This document shows, piece after piece, positions 8,282 to 16,978 of a stretch of DNA of 64,000 nt. Location: the NCBI RefSeq assembly GCF_028747785.1, contig NZ_CP118158.1:124001-188000 (forward strand), given 5' to 3'. Each line of letters starts with the position of its first letter. Positions within the stretch are counted from its first letter, which is position 1. The notes below the pieces were generated by a model, which saw nothing but the letters and a program-made list of their open reading frames with translations, was not told the origin of the DNA and did not search any database. This DNA comes from Halosimplex aquaticum. GTDB taxonomy: Archaea > Halobacteriota > Halobacteria > Halobacteriales > Haloarculaceae. The position numbers and the translations under genes were made by a program.

Positions 8282-9322
8282 TCACAGCACCCGCGCGTCG
8301 GCGGGGTCGAAGCCGAGCGTCAGCGACTCGTCGTCGTGGGGGTCCGGGGTCCGGAAGACGACGGTCCGGTCGCCCCAGTCGGCGTAGTACCGGGTGGTCT
8401 CGCCGAGGAACTCCGCCGTATCGACGGCGACCTCGAATCGGTTGTCGTCGGCGTCGACGACCAGGTCCTCCGGGCGGACGCAGAAGGTGAGGTCGTCGGT
8501 CGCCAGGTCGCCGTCGTCGACCGTGAACTCGCTCCCGTCGACGGCCACCGTCGTCGACCCGTCGTCACGGGTGCCGACGAGTTCGCCGCGGAAGAGGTTG
8601 TTCTCGCCGACGAACGAGGCGACGAACTCCGTCGCGGGCCGTTCGTACACCTCGCGAGGGGTGCCCACCTGCTCGACGCGGCCGTCGGCCATCACGGCGA
8701 GCCGGTCGGAGATGGCGAGCGCCTCCTCCTGGTCGTGGGTGACGTACACCGTCGTCACGTCGAGTTCCGTCTGGATGCGCTTGACCTGGCGGCGGAGCGT
8801 CTCCCGGAGGCGGGCGTCCAGCGCGGACATCGGCTCGTCGAGCAGGAGGATCTCGGGGGCCGGCGCGAGCGCTCTGGCCAGGGCGACCCGTTGCTGTTGC
8901 CCGCCGGAGAGCTGGTCGGGCTCGCGGTCGCCCATCCCAGACAGGTCGACGAGGTCGAGCAGTTCGGTCACGCGCTCGTCGACCGACTTGCCGCCCGGCG
9001 GGTCGGCGAACTTGAGGCCGTAGGCGACGTTCTCGCGGACGCTCATGTGCGGGAAGAGGGCGTAGTTCTGGAAGACGATACCCACGTCGCGGTCCTCGGT
9101 GGGAACGCCGGACACGTCCTCCCCGTCGAAACGAACGGTCCCGCTCGTCGGGGTTTCGAGGCCGGCGATAGTGCGGAGCGTCGTCGTCTTGCCGCAGCCG
9201 GAGGGGCCGACGAGCGTGAAGAACTCGCCCGCGGCGATGTCCAGCGAGACGCCGTCGAGCGCGACGGTGTCGGCGAACTCCTTGCGGACGGCGTCGAGTT
9301 CGAGCCTACCCACCGAAACCAC
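8282..9322 (-). CDS. thiQ: ABC transporter ATP-binding protein, thiamine/iron type
   Basis: The 346-residue ATPase of a CUT1/ferric/thiamine-type importer. Walker A is GPSGCGKTT at residues 39-47, the signature LSGGQQQR follows near residue 138, then Walker B ILLLDEP and the switch His in VYVTHDQEEA. The C-terminal 110 residues form a TOBE-type regulatory domain. Its start (GTG 9322) overlaps the end of the permease gene by 17 bases; a second GTG at 9313 is also possible. The thiamine assignment comes from the partner binding protein. Confidence 0.85.
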   Translation of the reverse strand: MVSVGRLELDAVRKEFADTVALDGVSLDIAAGEFFTLVGPSGCGKTTTLRTIAGLETPTSGTVRFDGEDVSGVPTEDRDVGIVFQNYALFPHMSVRENVAYGLKFADPPGGKSVDERVTELLDLVDLSGMGDREPDQLSGGQQQRVALARALAPAPEILLLDEPMSALDARLRETLRRQVKRIQTELDVTTVYVTHDQEEALAISDRLAVMADGRVEQVGTPREVYERPATEFVASFVGENNLFRGELVGTRDDGSTTVAVDGSEFTVDDGDLATDDLTFCVRPEDLVVDADDNRFEVAVDTAEFLGETTRYYADWGDRTVVFRTPDPHDDESLTLGFDPADARVL

Positions 9323-10982
9323 TCCCCTCGCCGAGGCGGTCGATGATCACGAAGCTCACGCCGGTCACGACGAGCAGGACCACGCCCATCGCCGTCGCGG
9401 GGCCGAGCCGTCGGCCGATGAACCGCTCGATGGCCACTGGCATGGTGTAACTCGTTCCGCCGGTGGCCAGTATAACCGTCGAATCGAACTCGCCGATGCT
9501 GATGGCGAACGCGAAGGCCGTCCCCGCCAGGATGGCCGGGACGACCAGCGGCAGTTCGATGTCGAGCATGACCCTGGCGCGAGAGGCGCCCAGCGAGCGC
9601 GCCGATTCGACGATGGAGTCGTCGATGCCGGCCAGGGCCGGCGCGACGTTCCGAGTGACGAAGGGGTACGCGCCGACGGCGTGGGCGGCGACGATGGCGA
9701 GCGGCCCCGCGACGGTGAACCGGTAGCCGAAGGCCTCGGTGCCGAAGACGAACCCGCGGAGGAGGCCGAGGCCGACGACGACGCCGCTGACGGCGAACGG
9801 CGCCATCGCCAGCGTGTCGATCAGCTTCCGCCCGCGGAAGGTCCGCGTGCTGACGACGGCGAGGAACACGCCCATCGGCACCGCGAGCAGGAGCGTCCCG
9901 CCGCCGAACAGCAGCGAGTTCGTGACCGCGGTCAGCGGCTTGACCTGGAACTCGTAAGCGGTCGCCTGCCGCTCGACCAGGAACCGGTAGTTTCGCAGGG
10001 TGAACCCCTCGGGGCCGGTGACGCTCGCGAGGACGAGACTCACGATGGGGACGACGAAGACGACGACCGCGACGACGGCGTACCCCCAGGCGAACAGCCG
10101 GCTCTTGGTGACCGAGCCGAACAGGTCCATCCGCTCGGGAGGGCGAGCGGCGCTCGCGGCGCGCTGGCGCGCCTCGTAGCGGAGGTACGCGTAGGTGAGC
10201 GCCAGCGAGAGGGCCATCTCCATGACGGCCAACGTCGAGGCCGTCCCGTAGTCGAGCTGGCTGATCCGGTGGTACACCCACACCTCCACCGTCGCGAGGC
10301 TGAGCCCGCCCAGCGCGAGGACGATGGCGAACGACATGAACGAGAAGATGAAGGTGAGCAACGCGCCGGTCAGGACGGCGGGGAGCAACTGCGGGACGAG
10401 CACGTCGCGGAACGCCCGGAGCGGCGAGGCGCCAAGCGAGCGGGCGGTCTCGGTCATCTCCGCGTCGACGCCCTCCCACGCGGCGGCCGTGATCCGGGCG
10501 ATCAGCGGCGCGTCGTAGAACGCGTGGGCGAGGACGATGATCAGGAGCGTCCCGCGCAGATTGACCGTCGGGAGCCCGACGGCCCCGAGTACGACGTTGA
10601 CCACGCCGTTCTCCCCGAAGGTCGCGACGAACCCGATGGCGACCAGAATGGTAGGCATCACGAACGGCAGGGCCGTCAGCGAGCGGATCGTCTTGCGGCC
10701 GGGGAACTCGAAGCGCGCGAGGACGTACGCGCCGGGGACGCCGAGCGCGACGGCCGCGATTGTCGACAGGATCGCCTGATAGACCGTGAAGCCGAACAGG
10801 TCGAGGTAGAACTCGTCGGCGAGGACGTCGGCGAAGCGCGCCAGCGAGTAGACGCCGTCGACCCGCACCGACTCGACGAGGACGATCCCCACCGGGTAGA
10901 AGAAGACGAGTCCGAGGAGCGCGAGCGTCACCACTGCCAGCAGGGGGACGCCGACCCGTTCAGCGACCCGGCCGGGCCTCAT
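9306..10982 (-). CDS. thiP: ABC transporter permease, two fused permease halves (ThiP-like)
   Basis: A 558-residue permease with two complete BPD_transp_1 halves, the layout of ThiP and FbpB. Each half has an EAA-type coupling loop: ETARSLGASPLRAF in the first and ESARSLGASRARVM in the second. About 12 transmembrane helices are visible. The linker between the halves (EARQRAASAARPPERM, encoded at about 10129-10179) is Arg/Ala-rich and encoded by back-to-back DNA palindromes. The stop of thiB is four bases upstream of this ATG, and thiQ overlaps the end. Confidence 0.85.
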   Translation of the reverse strand: MRPGRVAERVGVPLLAVVTLALLGLVFFYPVGIVLVESVRVDGVYSLARFADVLADEFYLDLFGFTVYQAILSTIAAVALGVPGAYVLARFEFPGRKTIRSLTALPFVMPTILVAIGFVATFGENGVVNVVLGAVGLPTVNLRGTLLIIVLAHAFYDAPLIARITAAAWEGVDAEMTETARSLGASPLRAFRDVLVPQLLPAVLTGALLTFIFSFMSFAIVLALGGLSLATVEVWVYHRISQLDYGTASTLAVMEMALSLALTYAYLRYEARQRAASAARPPERMDLFGSVTKSRLFAWGYAVVAVVVFVVPIVSLVLASVTGPEGFTLRNYRFLVERQATAYEFQVKPLTAVTNSLLFGGGTLLLAVPMGVFLAVVSTRTFRGRKLIDTLAMAPFAVSGVVVGLGLLRGFVFGTEAFGYRFTVAGPLAIVAAHAVGAYPFVTRNVAPALAGIDDSIVESARSLGASRARVMLDIELPLVVPAILAGTAFAFAISIGEFDSTVILATGGTSYTMPVAIERFIGRRLGPATAMGVVLLVVTGVSFVIIDRLGEGSGFGG

Positions 10983-10986
10983 CGGC

Positions 10987-12144
10987 TCAGTTGCTGGCGA
11001 TCTGCTGGGACCAATCGTCGAGCCACGGCTCGACGTTGCCCATCAGCTCGTCGTAACCGAAGCTGACGATGGTCTCCGGTTCGTGGACGAGTTCGTCGAA
11101 GTCGTCGGGGAGGTCCGCGTTGTCGACCGCCGGGAGCGCGACGTTGCGCTGGGCGATCTCGGCCTGGATTTCCGGCTGGAGGACGAAGTCGATGAACTCC
11201 GTTGCCAGGCCCATCTTGTCGGTGCCGGTGAAGGGCGCGGCGCCCTCGACGTAGGCGTAGCCCTCGCCGTTCGGGAAGCCGATCTGGTGTTTCGCCATGT
11301 CCTGGTCGTAGCGGTCGGCGTACACCTGGTCGGTCGAGAAGGAGACGACCATCGGCGCCTCGCCCTTCGAGTAGGCGTCGTAGGCGGTCCCCCAGTCTTT
11401 CAGGATCTGCGTCCCGTTGTTCATCAGCTTGCTCCAGTAGTCGAGGTAGCCGTCCTCGCCGAAGTGGTCGACCGTCCAGAAGAGGAACTCCAGGCCGGTC
11501 TCGCTGTTCTGCGGGTTCGGGACGATCAGTCCGTTCTCGTAGGGGTCGCTGGCGAGGTCGTCGAACGTCTGCGGCGCGTCGACGCCGCGCTCGTCGAACG
11601 CGTGCTGGTTGTAGACGAGGCTGATGTAGGAGGCGCCGACCGGGATGGCCCGCTCCTGGGGGTCGAAGCGGTAGTCGTCGACGACGTGGCCCACGTTCGA
11701 GAGCGCGGACGTGTCGACGCTGGTGAACAGCGACTCGCCGTCGCCGGTCTCGCGGTCGGCCTTGACGAGGTTCTCCGGCGTCAGCCCGAGGAACAGGTCG
11801 GTGTCGATGGTGACGCCCTGCTGGCGCCGCTGGAGGAAGTAGTCCATGTTGCTCTCCGGCGGGAACCACTTCAGTTCGGCGTCGTGCTCGGCCTCGAACT
11901 GCTCTTTGAGCCACGGGCCCGGGCTCGAACTCGGCGCGTCGACGAACGAGGGGTACGTCCCCACGCGGAGGACAGGCGTCCCGGACGCGGTGCCGGTGAC
12001 GGTGCCGTCGGCCGTTCCGGTCGAGTCGGTCGATCCGTCGCTCGTGTCGGTCGCGTCGCCGTCGCCGGTCGGTTCGGCGCTACACCCCGCGGTGAGGCCC
12101 GCCACTCCAGCGCCCACTGCTTTGACGAAACGTCGTCGGTCCAT
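10987..12144 (-). CDS. thiB: Thiamine-type ABC transporter substrate-binding lipoprotein
   Basis: A 385-residue extracellular binding protein. The N-terminus has MDRRRFVKAVGAGVAGLTAGC, a Tat signal with lipobox Cys, then a Thr/Asp/Gly-rich tether. The mature domain resembles TbpA/ThiB: NPQNSETGLEFLFWT corresponds to the thiamine-site region 'P.tS..GL.FLlW', and YDAYSKGEAPMVVSFSTD also fits. It probably binds thiamine or a phosphate ester; iron-binding relatives lack these blocks. It is the first gene of the thiB-thiP-thiQ operon. No TPP riboswitch core is seen upstream. Confidence 0.82.
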   Translation of the reverse strand: MDRRRFVKAVGAGVAGLTAGCSAEPTGDGDATDTSDGSTDSTGTADGTVTGTASGTPVLRVGTYPSFVDAPSSSPGPWLKEQFEAEHDAELKWFPPESNMDYFLQRRQQGVTIDTDLFLGLTPENLVKADRETGDGESLFTSVDTSALSNVGHVVDDYRFDPQERAIPVGASYISLVYNQHAFDERGVDAPQTFDDLASDPYENGLIVPNPQNSETGLEFLFWTVDHFGEDGYLDYWSKLMNNGTQILKDWGTAYDAYSKGEAPMVVSFSTDQVYADRYDQDMAKHQIGFPNGEGYAYVEGAAPFTGTDKMGLATEFIDFVLQPEIQAEIAQRNVALPAVDNADLPDDFDELVHEPETIVSFGYDELMGNVEPWLDDWSQQIASN

Positions 12145-12330
12145 AACCGAGGAATACAGGTGGCGAATGAAATACCCCGCGATCCGGATCGCCGGGATCC
12201 GGCCAGAATCACCCGTATCGGGCCGGACACGTCAGAACTATCGGTTATCGAGTTATCAAATTGAGCGGTTCGTCCCCACGACCGAACGACCGCGACCGAG
12301 CGACCGCTACCACCGCAGTCGGACGACCGC

Positions 12331-13206
12331 TCACCCCAGGTCCGCGGGCACCGGCGACTCCTCGGACCGCCGCTCGTCAACCATCGCCTGCTGCTCGGCG
12401 TCGCTCATCGGCTCGAAGGACTGGGCGGCGTCCAGGATCGGGCCGACGAGTCGCGGGTCGCCCGCGTTGGTCAGCGTCGTCACGTCCTGCGAGAGGGTGT
12501 AGCGGAGACACCGCGCAAGCTCTTCGGGGTCGTCGTACGGCTCGTACCACGTGTTGTACGGTCGGTCGTCCTCGTCCAGGTCCTCCGGCCAGGGCTGCTT
12601 GGCGAAGGTCTTGATCGAGATGACGCCGATCCCCCGGTCTTCCAGTTCGCTCGCCAGGTCGAGGTACGCGTGGTCCGCGTCGTCCTTCGCGGCGACGGTG
12701 GCATTGACGGGGAACATGGCGGTCGCCAGATCCGGGATGCGTTCGACCGCCTCGCGGATCACCTCGGGGCGGCCGTGGCTCGTGACGCCGATGTGGTCGA
12801 TGATCCCCTCCTCCTGGGCCTCGCGGTAGGCCTTCAGGGCGCCGTCGTCGGCGGTTATCTCGTCGATCTCCTCCTGTTCGGTGACGGCGTGGAACTGGTA
12901 GAGGTCGATGTGGTCGGTGCCGAGTCGGTCGAGCGATTCCTCCAGTTTCTCCCAGGCGCCCTCGTAGCCGCGTTCGAGCGTCTTGCAGCCGAGGAACACC
13001 TCGTCGCGGCGGTCAGCGAGCGTCGGTGCGAGCTTGACCTCCGCGGTGCCGTACTGGGGCGCAACGTCGACGTGGTTGACGCCGCGGTCGAGGACGTCCT
13101 CGGTGAGTTCGTTCGCCTCGTCCTGGTCGAGGAAGTCGAGCGCGATGGCGCCGAACGTGAGGACGGAGCTCTCCTGGCCGGTGTCGCCGAGCGGTCTGGT
13201 CTCCAT
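12331..13206 (-). CDS. Aldo/keto reductase
   Basis: A 291-residue TIM-barrel NAD(P)H-dependent oxidoreductase. The catalytic tetrad is recognisable: Asp and Tyr in NHVDVAPQYGTAE, Lys in FLGCKTLER and His in LYQFHAVTE. The protein starts METRPLGDTGQESSVLTFG, typical of the family. The substrate is unknown. It stands alone on the minus strand between the thiamine operon and the divergent aMBF1 gene. Confidence 0.85.
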   Translation of the reverse strand: METRPLGDTGQESSVLTFGAIALDFLDQDEANELTEDVLDRGVNHVDVAPQYGTAEVKLAPTLADRRDEVFLGCKTLERGYEGAWEKLEESLDRLGTDHIDLYQFHAVTEQEEIDEITADDGALKAYREAQEEGIIDHIGVTSHGRPEVIREAVERIPDLATAMFPVNATVAAKDDADHAYLDLASELEDRGIGVISIKTFAKQPWPEDLDEDDRPYNTWYEPYDDPEELARCLRYTLSQDVTTLTNAGDPRLVGPILDAAQSFEPMSDAEQQAMVDERRSEESPVPADLG

Positions 13207-13302
13207 ACGCCCAGTACGGGCAGGGCGGGGAAAAGTTGGGGTGGCATCGGCTCGGTCGCGGCGGCCGCCCGCGTCGGCGCTCCGGCCGTCGCTGGCGTAT
13301 AC

Positions 13303-13308
13303 TTTATC
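13303..13308 (+). promoter_or_regulatory. TATA box of the aMBF1 gene
   Basis: TTTATC in the context tactttatcaa is 30 bases upstream of the ATG at 13333, the spacing expected for a leaderless or nearly leaderless haloarchaeal transcript. Confidence 0.6.
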
Positions 13309-13332
13309 AACAGTCGCCGGTAAGGGTGGATC

Positions 13333-13869
13333 ATGGTTCAGTGTGAGATGTGCGGGAAGGAGACGAGTTCCCCCAACCGCGTCAAGATCGAGGGGGCGGA
13401 ACTCGACGTCTGCGACGAGTGCACGGACTTCGGGACCGAGGTGAAACAGCAGACCTCCTCCGGCGCGTCGACGAAGTACTCCACGTCGTCGAGTTCGTCG
13501 AGCGGCTCCTCCTCCTCGACCTCCTCGTCGTCTTCGAGTTCGGGCGGTGGGTCCTCGGGCTCGCGGCGGGACATGTTCGACGAGATGGACGAGCTCGCAC
13601 AGGACTACGACGAGACCGTCCGCTCGGCGCGCGAGTCCGCGGGCCTGAGCCAGGAAGACCTGGCGCGCAAGCTCAACGAGAAGGCCAGTCTCATCCGGAA
13701 GATCGAACGCGGCGACACCCTGCCGAGCGACGAGGTCCAGACGAAACTCGAGAGCGCGCTCGACGTCGACCTCTCGGCCGGAGGCACGACCGACGAGTCC
13801 GAGTGGTCGGGCGGCGACTCGACCGGCGAGTACACGCTCGGCGACGTCGTCGAGCGGAAAGACTCCTGA
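13333..13869 (+). CDS. Multiprotein bridging factor aMBF1
   Basis: Archaeal MBF1 homologue of 178 residues. An N-terminal zinc ribbon (CEMCGK near residue 4, CDECTDFG near residue 27) is followed by an unusually long Ser/Gly-rich linker (about residues 41-78). A Cro/C1-type helix-turn-helix comes next, around residues 92-146 (ESAGLSQEDLARKLNEKASL, then IRKIERGDTLPS). Archaeal MBF1 proteins associate with ribosomes, while eukaryotic ones bridge TBP and activators. The acidic tail is typical of haloarchaea. Confidence 0.9.
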   Translation: MVQCEMCGKETSSPNRVKIEGAELDVCDECTDFGTEVKQQTSSGASTKYSTSSSSSSGSSSSTSSSSSSSGGGSSGSRRDMFDEMDELAQDYDETVRSARESAGLSQEDLARKLNEKASLIRKIERGDTLPSDEVQTKLESALDVDLSAGGTTDESEWSGGDSTGEYTLGDVVERKDS

Positions 13870-13978
13870 GACGGAACGGGCACCGAGACGGCCCCGCGGT
13901 AGAACGGTCGGGAGAACGGGTAGAATCCCGGACGGGTGGAATCGTATCGGAGACCGCGGCCCGTCGGGGCGTGGGTCG

Positions 13979-14539
13979 CTACTGTTGTCTGGCCACGTAG
14001 TCCGCGCCGAGTTCGTCGGCGATGCCCTGAACGGCCTCTTCCATCTCCTCGATCTCCCGCTGGAGGCGACGGAACATGTCGCTCTCGGCGAGTTCGGACT
14101 CGGTCTTCTCGATCTCGAGGACGTTCCGCTTGAGCCGCTTGGCGGTGAGCTCCCGCATCCGGTCGTTGTACTCCGAGAGCTTCATCAGTCGGTCGACGAC
14201 CGCCCGGAGGCCGTCGCGGGTCACCGGTTTGACCACGTAGTCGTCACAGCCCATGTCGATGATGTCGAAGTCGGGGTCGACGGCGGTCACCATCGCGACC
14301 CGACACTGGAGGCCCCGCTCTTCGATCTCCGCGAGGACCTCGTTGCCGGAGACGATCGGCATCCGCCGGTCCAGCAGGACCACGTCGAGGTCCGAGGAGA
14401 GCATCTCCAGCGCCTCGACACCGCCGTACGCCGTCCGCACGTCGTACTCGTCGTCGAGGTACTCCGTGTACAGTTCCGCGAGGTGGGTCTCGTCTTCCAC
14501 GACCAACACCGTCCCTCGCTTTTCGGTCCCCTGTGTCAC
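13979..14539 (-). CDS. Response regulator with HalX domain
   Basis: A 186-residue two-component receiver. The receiver domain (residues 9-125) has the acidic pair in [14 protein letters not shown], the phospho-acceptor Asp in VVLLDRRMP and Lys in [11 protein letters not shown]. The C-terminal 60 residues form a helical HalX domain, a haloarchaeal output or dimerisation segment with no DNA-binding motif. The start is GTG 14539. No histidine kinase gene lies beside it, so the partner is unknown. Confidence 0.85.
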   Translation of the reverse strand: MTQGTEKRGTVLVVEDETHLAELYTEYLDDEYDVRTAYGGVEALEMLSSDLDVVLLDRRMPIVSGNEVLAEIEERGLQCRVAMVTAVDPDFDIIDMGCDDYVVKPVTRDGLRAVVDRLMKLSEYNDRMRELTAKRLKRNVLEIEKTESELAESDMFRRLQREIEEMEEAVQGIADELGADYVARQQ

Positions 14540-14708
14540 AACGGACGTAGATTACGAGGACACCGCCTTAACTCTCACCCTCGGCGGCCGTCCATTCGCT
14601 GCCTCCTCCGCCGCTCTCCGACGAACCGCCCGCTCCGGTTCGACCGACCGCGACGCCAGTCTCGCCGGACTCACAACCTATTTCTCCGTCCGGGTTCGCC
14701 TCCCGGGT

Positions 14709-15359
14709 ATGTTCGTCCTGGTCAATCTGAAAGCCTACCCGTGTGACCCGGTGGCCGTCGCCGAGGCCGCCCGCGACGTGAGCGAGGAGACCGGCGTCCG
14801 CATCGCCGTCGCCCCGCAGGCCGCCCACCTCTCGGCCGTGGCCGACACCGGCGTCGAGACGTGGGCCCAGCACGTCAGCGCCGTCGAACACGGCAGCCAC
14901 ACCGGCAGCACGCTCGCCGAGGCCGTCGCCGACGCTGGCGCGACAGGCACGCTCCTGAACCACTCGGAAGCCCGCCGCAAGCTCGCCGACATCGACGCGG
15001 GCCTCGACGCGGCCGAGCGCGCCGACCTGGAGACGGTCGTCTGCGCGAACAATCCCGAGCAGGTCGGCGCCGCGGCCGCGCTCGGTCCGGACGCCGTCGC
15101 GGTCGAACCGCCGGAACTCATCGGGACGGGGACGCCGGTCAGCAAGGCCGACCCCGACGTCGTCACCGACGCGGTCGAGGCCGCGGCCGCGGTGGACGGC
15201 TCGGTCGACGTGTTCTGCGGCGCCGGCATCTCGACGGGCGACGACCTCGACGCCGCCCGCGACCTCGGGGCGTCGGGCGTCCTGCTGGCCAGCGGCGTCG
15301 CCAAGGCGGACGACCCGAGGGCAGCGCTCGAAGACCTCGTCGAACCGGTCGCAGAATAA
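14709..15359 (+). CDS. tpiA: Triosephosphate isomerase
   Basis: A 216-residue archaeal-length triosephosphate isomerase, interconverting glyceraldehyde 3-phosphate and dihydroxyacetone phosphate. Catalytic positions are visible: Asn6 and Lys8 in VNLKAYPCD, His85 in LNHSEARR and Glu133 in [12 protein letters not shown]. The phosphate-binding loop [10 protein letters not shown] and [12 protein letters not shown] complete the fold. The start at ATG 14709 gives the conserved MFVLVNLK N-terminus. Archaeal enzymes are about 30 residues shorter than bacterial ones, as here. Confidence 0.94.
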   Translation: MFVLVNLKAYPCDPVAVAEAARDVSEETGVRIAVAPQAAHLSAVADTGVETWAQHVSAVEHGSHTGSTLAEAVADAGATGTLLNHSEARRKLADIDAGLDAAERADLETVVCANNPEQVGAAAALGPDAVAVEPPELIGTGTPVSKADPDVVTDAVEAAAAVDGSVDVFCGAGISTGDDLDAARDLGASGVLLASGVAKADDPRAALEDLVEPVAE

Positions 15360-15388
15360 CCTCCGTCGCTCCGATCGCAGCGCTGTCT

Positions 15389-15760
15389 TCAGGCGTCGAC
15401 CGCGGAGAGGTCGGCGTGTTCTCGGACCGTTTCGGCGTCCGCCGCGAGCGAGACGGCGGTCGCGTCGTCCTCGCGCTCGACGGACACGAGACCGGCGTCG
15501 GCGAGCTTGGGGACGTGAACGTGATAGAGCTTCGCGTGCTCGGACTCGACGGCGGCGTCGCCCACTTCGTCGGCGTCGACGTCCCGCTGCCACGCGGCCA
15601 GGTCGGTCGCTATTTCCGCCAGCGCGACCTCCCCCGTCCGTTCGACGAGTCGACCGAGTACGAACCGCCTGTCGGCGTCGGAAAGCGCACCGAAGACGAG
15701 GTCGGCATCGGCGTCGAAGGACTCAGCGGCGGCGACGTCTCGCAGATCTGTCGTAGTCAT
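15389..15760 (-). CDS. DUF7344-type winged-helix protein
   Basis: A 123-residue haloarchaeal winged-helix protein. The core has FGALSDADRRFVLGRLVER followed by LYHVHVPKLADAGLVSVER, the recognition-helix and wing region common in DUF7344/ArsR-like regulators. It is probably a DNA-binding transcription factor with an unknown target. A second protein of the same family is at 53496-53840. It faces tpiA convergently and lies beside a Bat-type regulator. Confidence 0.75.
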   Translation of the reverse strand: MTTTDLRDVAAAESFDADADLVFGALSDADRRFVLGRLVERTGEVALAEIATDLAAWQRDVDADEVGDAAVESEHAKLYHVHVPKLADAGLVSVEREDDATAVSLAADAETVREHADLSAVDA

Positions 15761-15818
15761 CTCGCTTCGAGGGAGGTCGTCTGGCTCAATCAGGTACCGC
15801 CTTCGATGATAACGCCGT

Positions 15819-16490
15819 TTAACCGTCCGCGCCGCCGCCGTCGTCTTCGTCGATCAACAGCGCGCTCCTGACCAGCGCCGCGGACCCGCGTCTAACCCGC
15901 TGTGAGGCCGCGTTCGCGGAGATGTCGAGGCGGTCGCCGAGGTCCGTGGCGGTGGCCTCCCGGGGCACCTGGAAGTACCCTTCGCGGACCGCCGCCGCGA
16001 GCGCCTCGTACTGCTCTGCGGTGAGGCCGAACTCGCGCTGGCGGGGGCCGGACGGTCGCCACAGCGAGCGCACCTCGAAACGCCGCCCCGTCTCCTCGAA
16101 GTGCTCCTGGAACGCCGAGACCATCTCCTCCTCGGCGAATCGGAGGCGGAGCGACCACTGCTCGCCGCTCGCGGCGGCCTCGATGATCGCTGCGTGGTGG
16201 TCGATCATGTCGTGGATCAGGTCGCGGAACGGCTTCGCCCAGGTCAACCGGTACATCCGCTCGCCGTCGGTGCGCTCGGCCACCGAGACGGTCTCGACCG
16301 ACGGTGAGGCGTCGAGTTCGCGACGGAACGCCTCAAAGTCGCCGCCGGTGGCCCAGAGGAACGGCAGGACCTCGCGCGGGCTGTGGGTGGCGTGTCGGTC
16401 CGCCTCGACGCGCATCTCGGGAGCCGAGCGGAGCGCGTCCGCGAGCGCGAACGACTCCGCCGGGACGGTGAACTCGCCGATGACACTCAT
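15819..16490 (-). CDS. Bat-type HTH-10 transcriptional regulator
   Basis: A 223-residue regulator with the C-terminal bacterio-opsin-activator HTH (HTH_10). FGLTAEQYEALAAAVREGYF and TATDLGDRLDISANAASQRV are the two helix blocks of that domain. The N-terminal 150 residues form a sensor-like domain of the kind usually joined to HTH_10. ATG 16490 (MSVIGEFTVPAES) fits the family; the frame stays open to 16574 but that extension looks non-coding. Confidence 0.8.
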   Translation of the reverse strand: MSVIGEFTVPAESFALADALRSAPEMRVEADRHATHSPREVLPFLWATGGDFEAFRRELDASPSVETVSVAERTDGERMYRLTWAKPFRDLIHDMIDHHAAIIEAAASGEQWSLRLRFAEEEMVSAFQEHFEETGRRFEVRSLWRPSGPRQREFGLTAEQYEALAAAVREGYFQVPREATATDLGDRLDISANAASQRVRRGSAALVRSALLIDEDDGGGADG

Positions 16491-16606
16491 GAACGTGTTC
16501 GGGTCCGGAGCGCAATAAGCGCCCGCCGGCGGTTCCCTGCGGGATACTTGCGGATCTGTCGTCCCAGTAGGCACCGATAAACCGGTCGCAGTCCAACGGC
16601 CTGACG

Positions 16607-16879
16607 ATGTCGGACGAACGAGAGACGGACGTCATGCGACGAACGCTCGACACCGATGCGGAGGAACCGGCGGCGGAGGTCGCGGTGGCCGTCGCCGACC
16701 TGGAGGGCACGGACGTGACGGCACTGAGCGACATGTACAGTTGCGTGGACAACGTGCTCGACCACCTCTTCTCGAACCCGCCCTCTCCGGACGCCCGGAT
16801 GGAGGTGACGTTCAGCTACGAGGGGTACCGCATCACCGTCGAGCAAGACGGGACCGCGCGCTTCCTGGAGACGGCGTGA
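16607..16879 (+). CDS. HalOD1 output domain protein
   Basis: A 90-residue single-domain protein with the HalOD1 fold. The block VAVAVADLEGTDVTALSDMY and the C-terminal VTFSYEGYRITVEQDGTARF are diagnostic. HalOD1 is a presumed signalling output module found attached to haloarchaeal receivers or free as here. It diverges from the Bat-type regulator with about 115 bases between starts. A second HalOD1 protein is at 45038-45304. Confidence 0.8.
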   Translation: MSDERETDVMRRTLDTDAEEPAAEVAVAVADLEGTDVTALSDMYSCVDNVLDHLFSNPPSPDARMEVTFSYEGYRITVEQDGTARFLETA

Positions 16880-16978
16880 GCGCCCGCCCCTGCGGTGACC
16901 GACCGCTCCGCGGCGGACCGCGCCGGGTTGCACTCGCCGGGCGTCCGCTCTTGTCCGTGACTCGATTACGCGGCGACG

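Noticed and set aside
12145..12330. Possible TPP riboswitch before thiB
   Set aside because: Neither the CTGAGA-type core nor the second conserved TPP-binding block is present on the minus strand. Only short GATAAC/GATAAC/GATAG repeats are seen, too weak to call.
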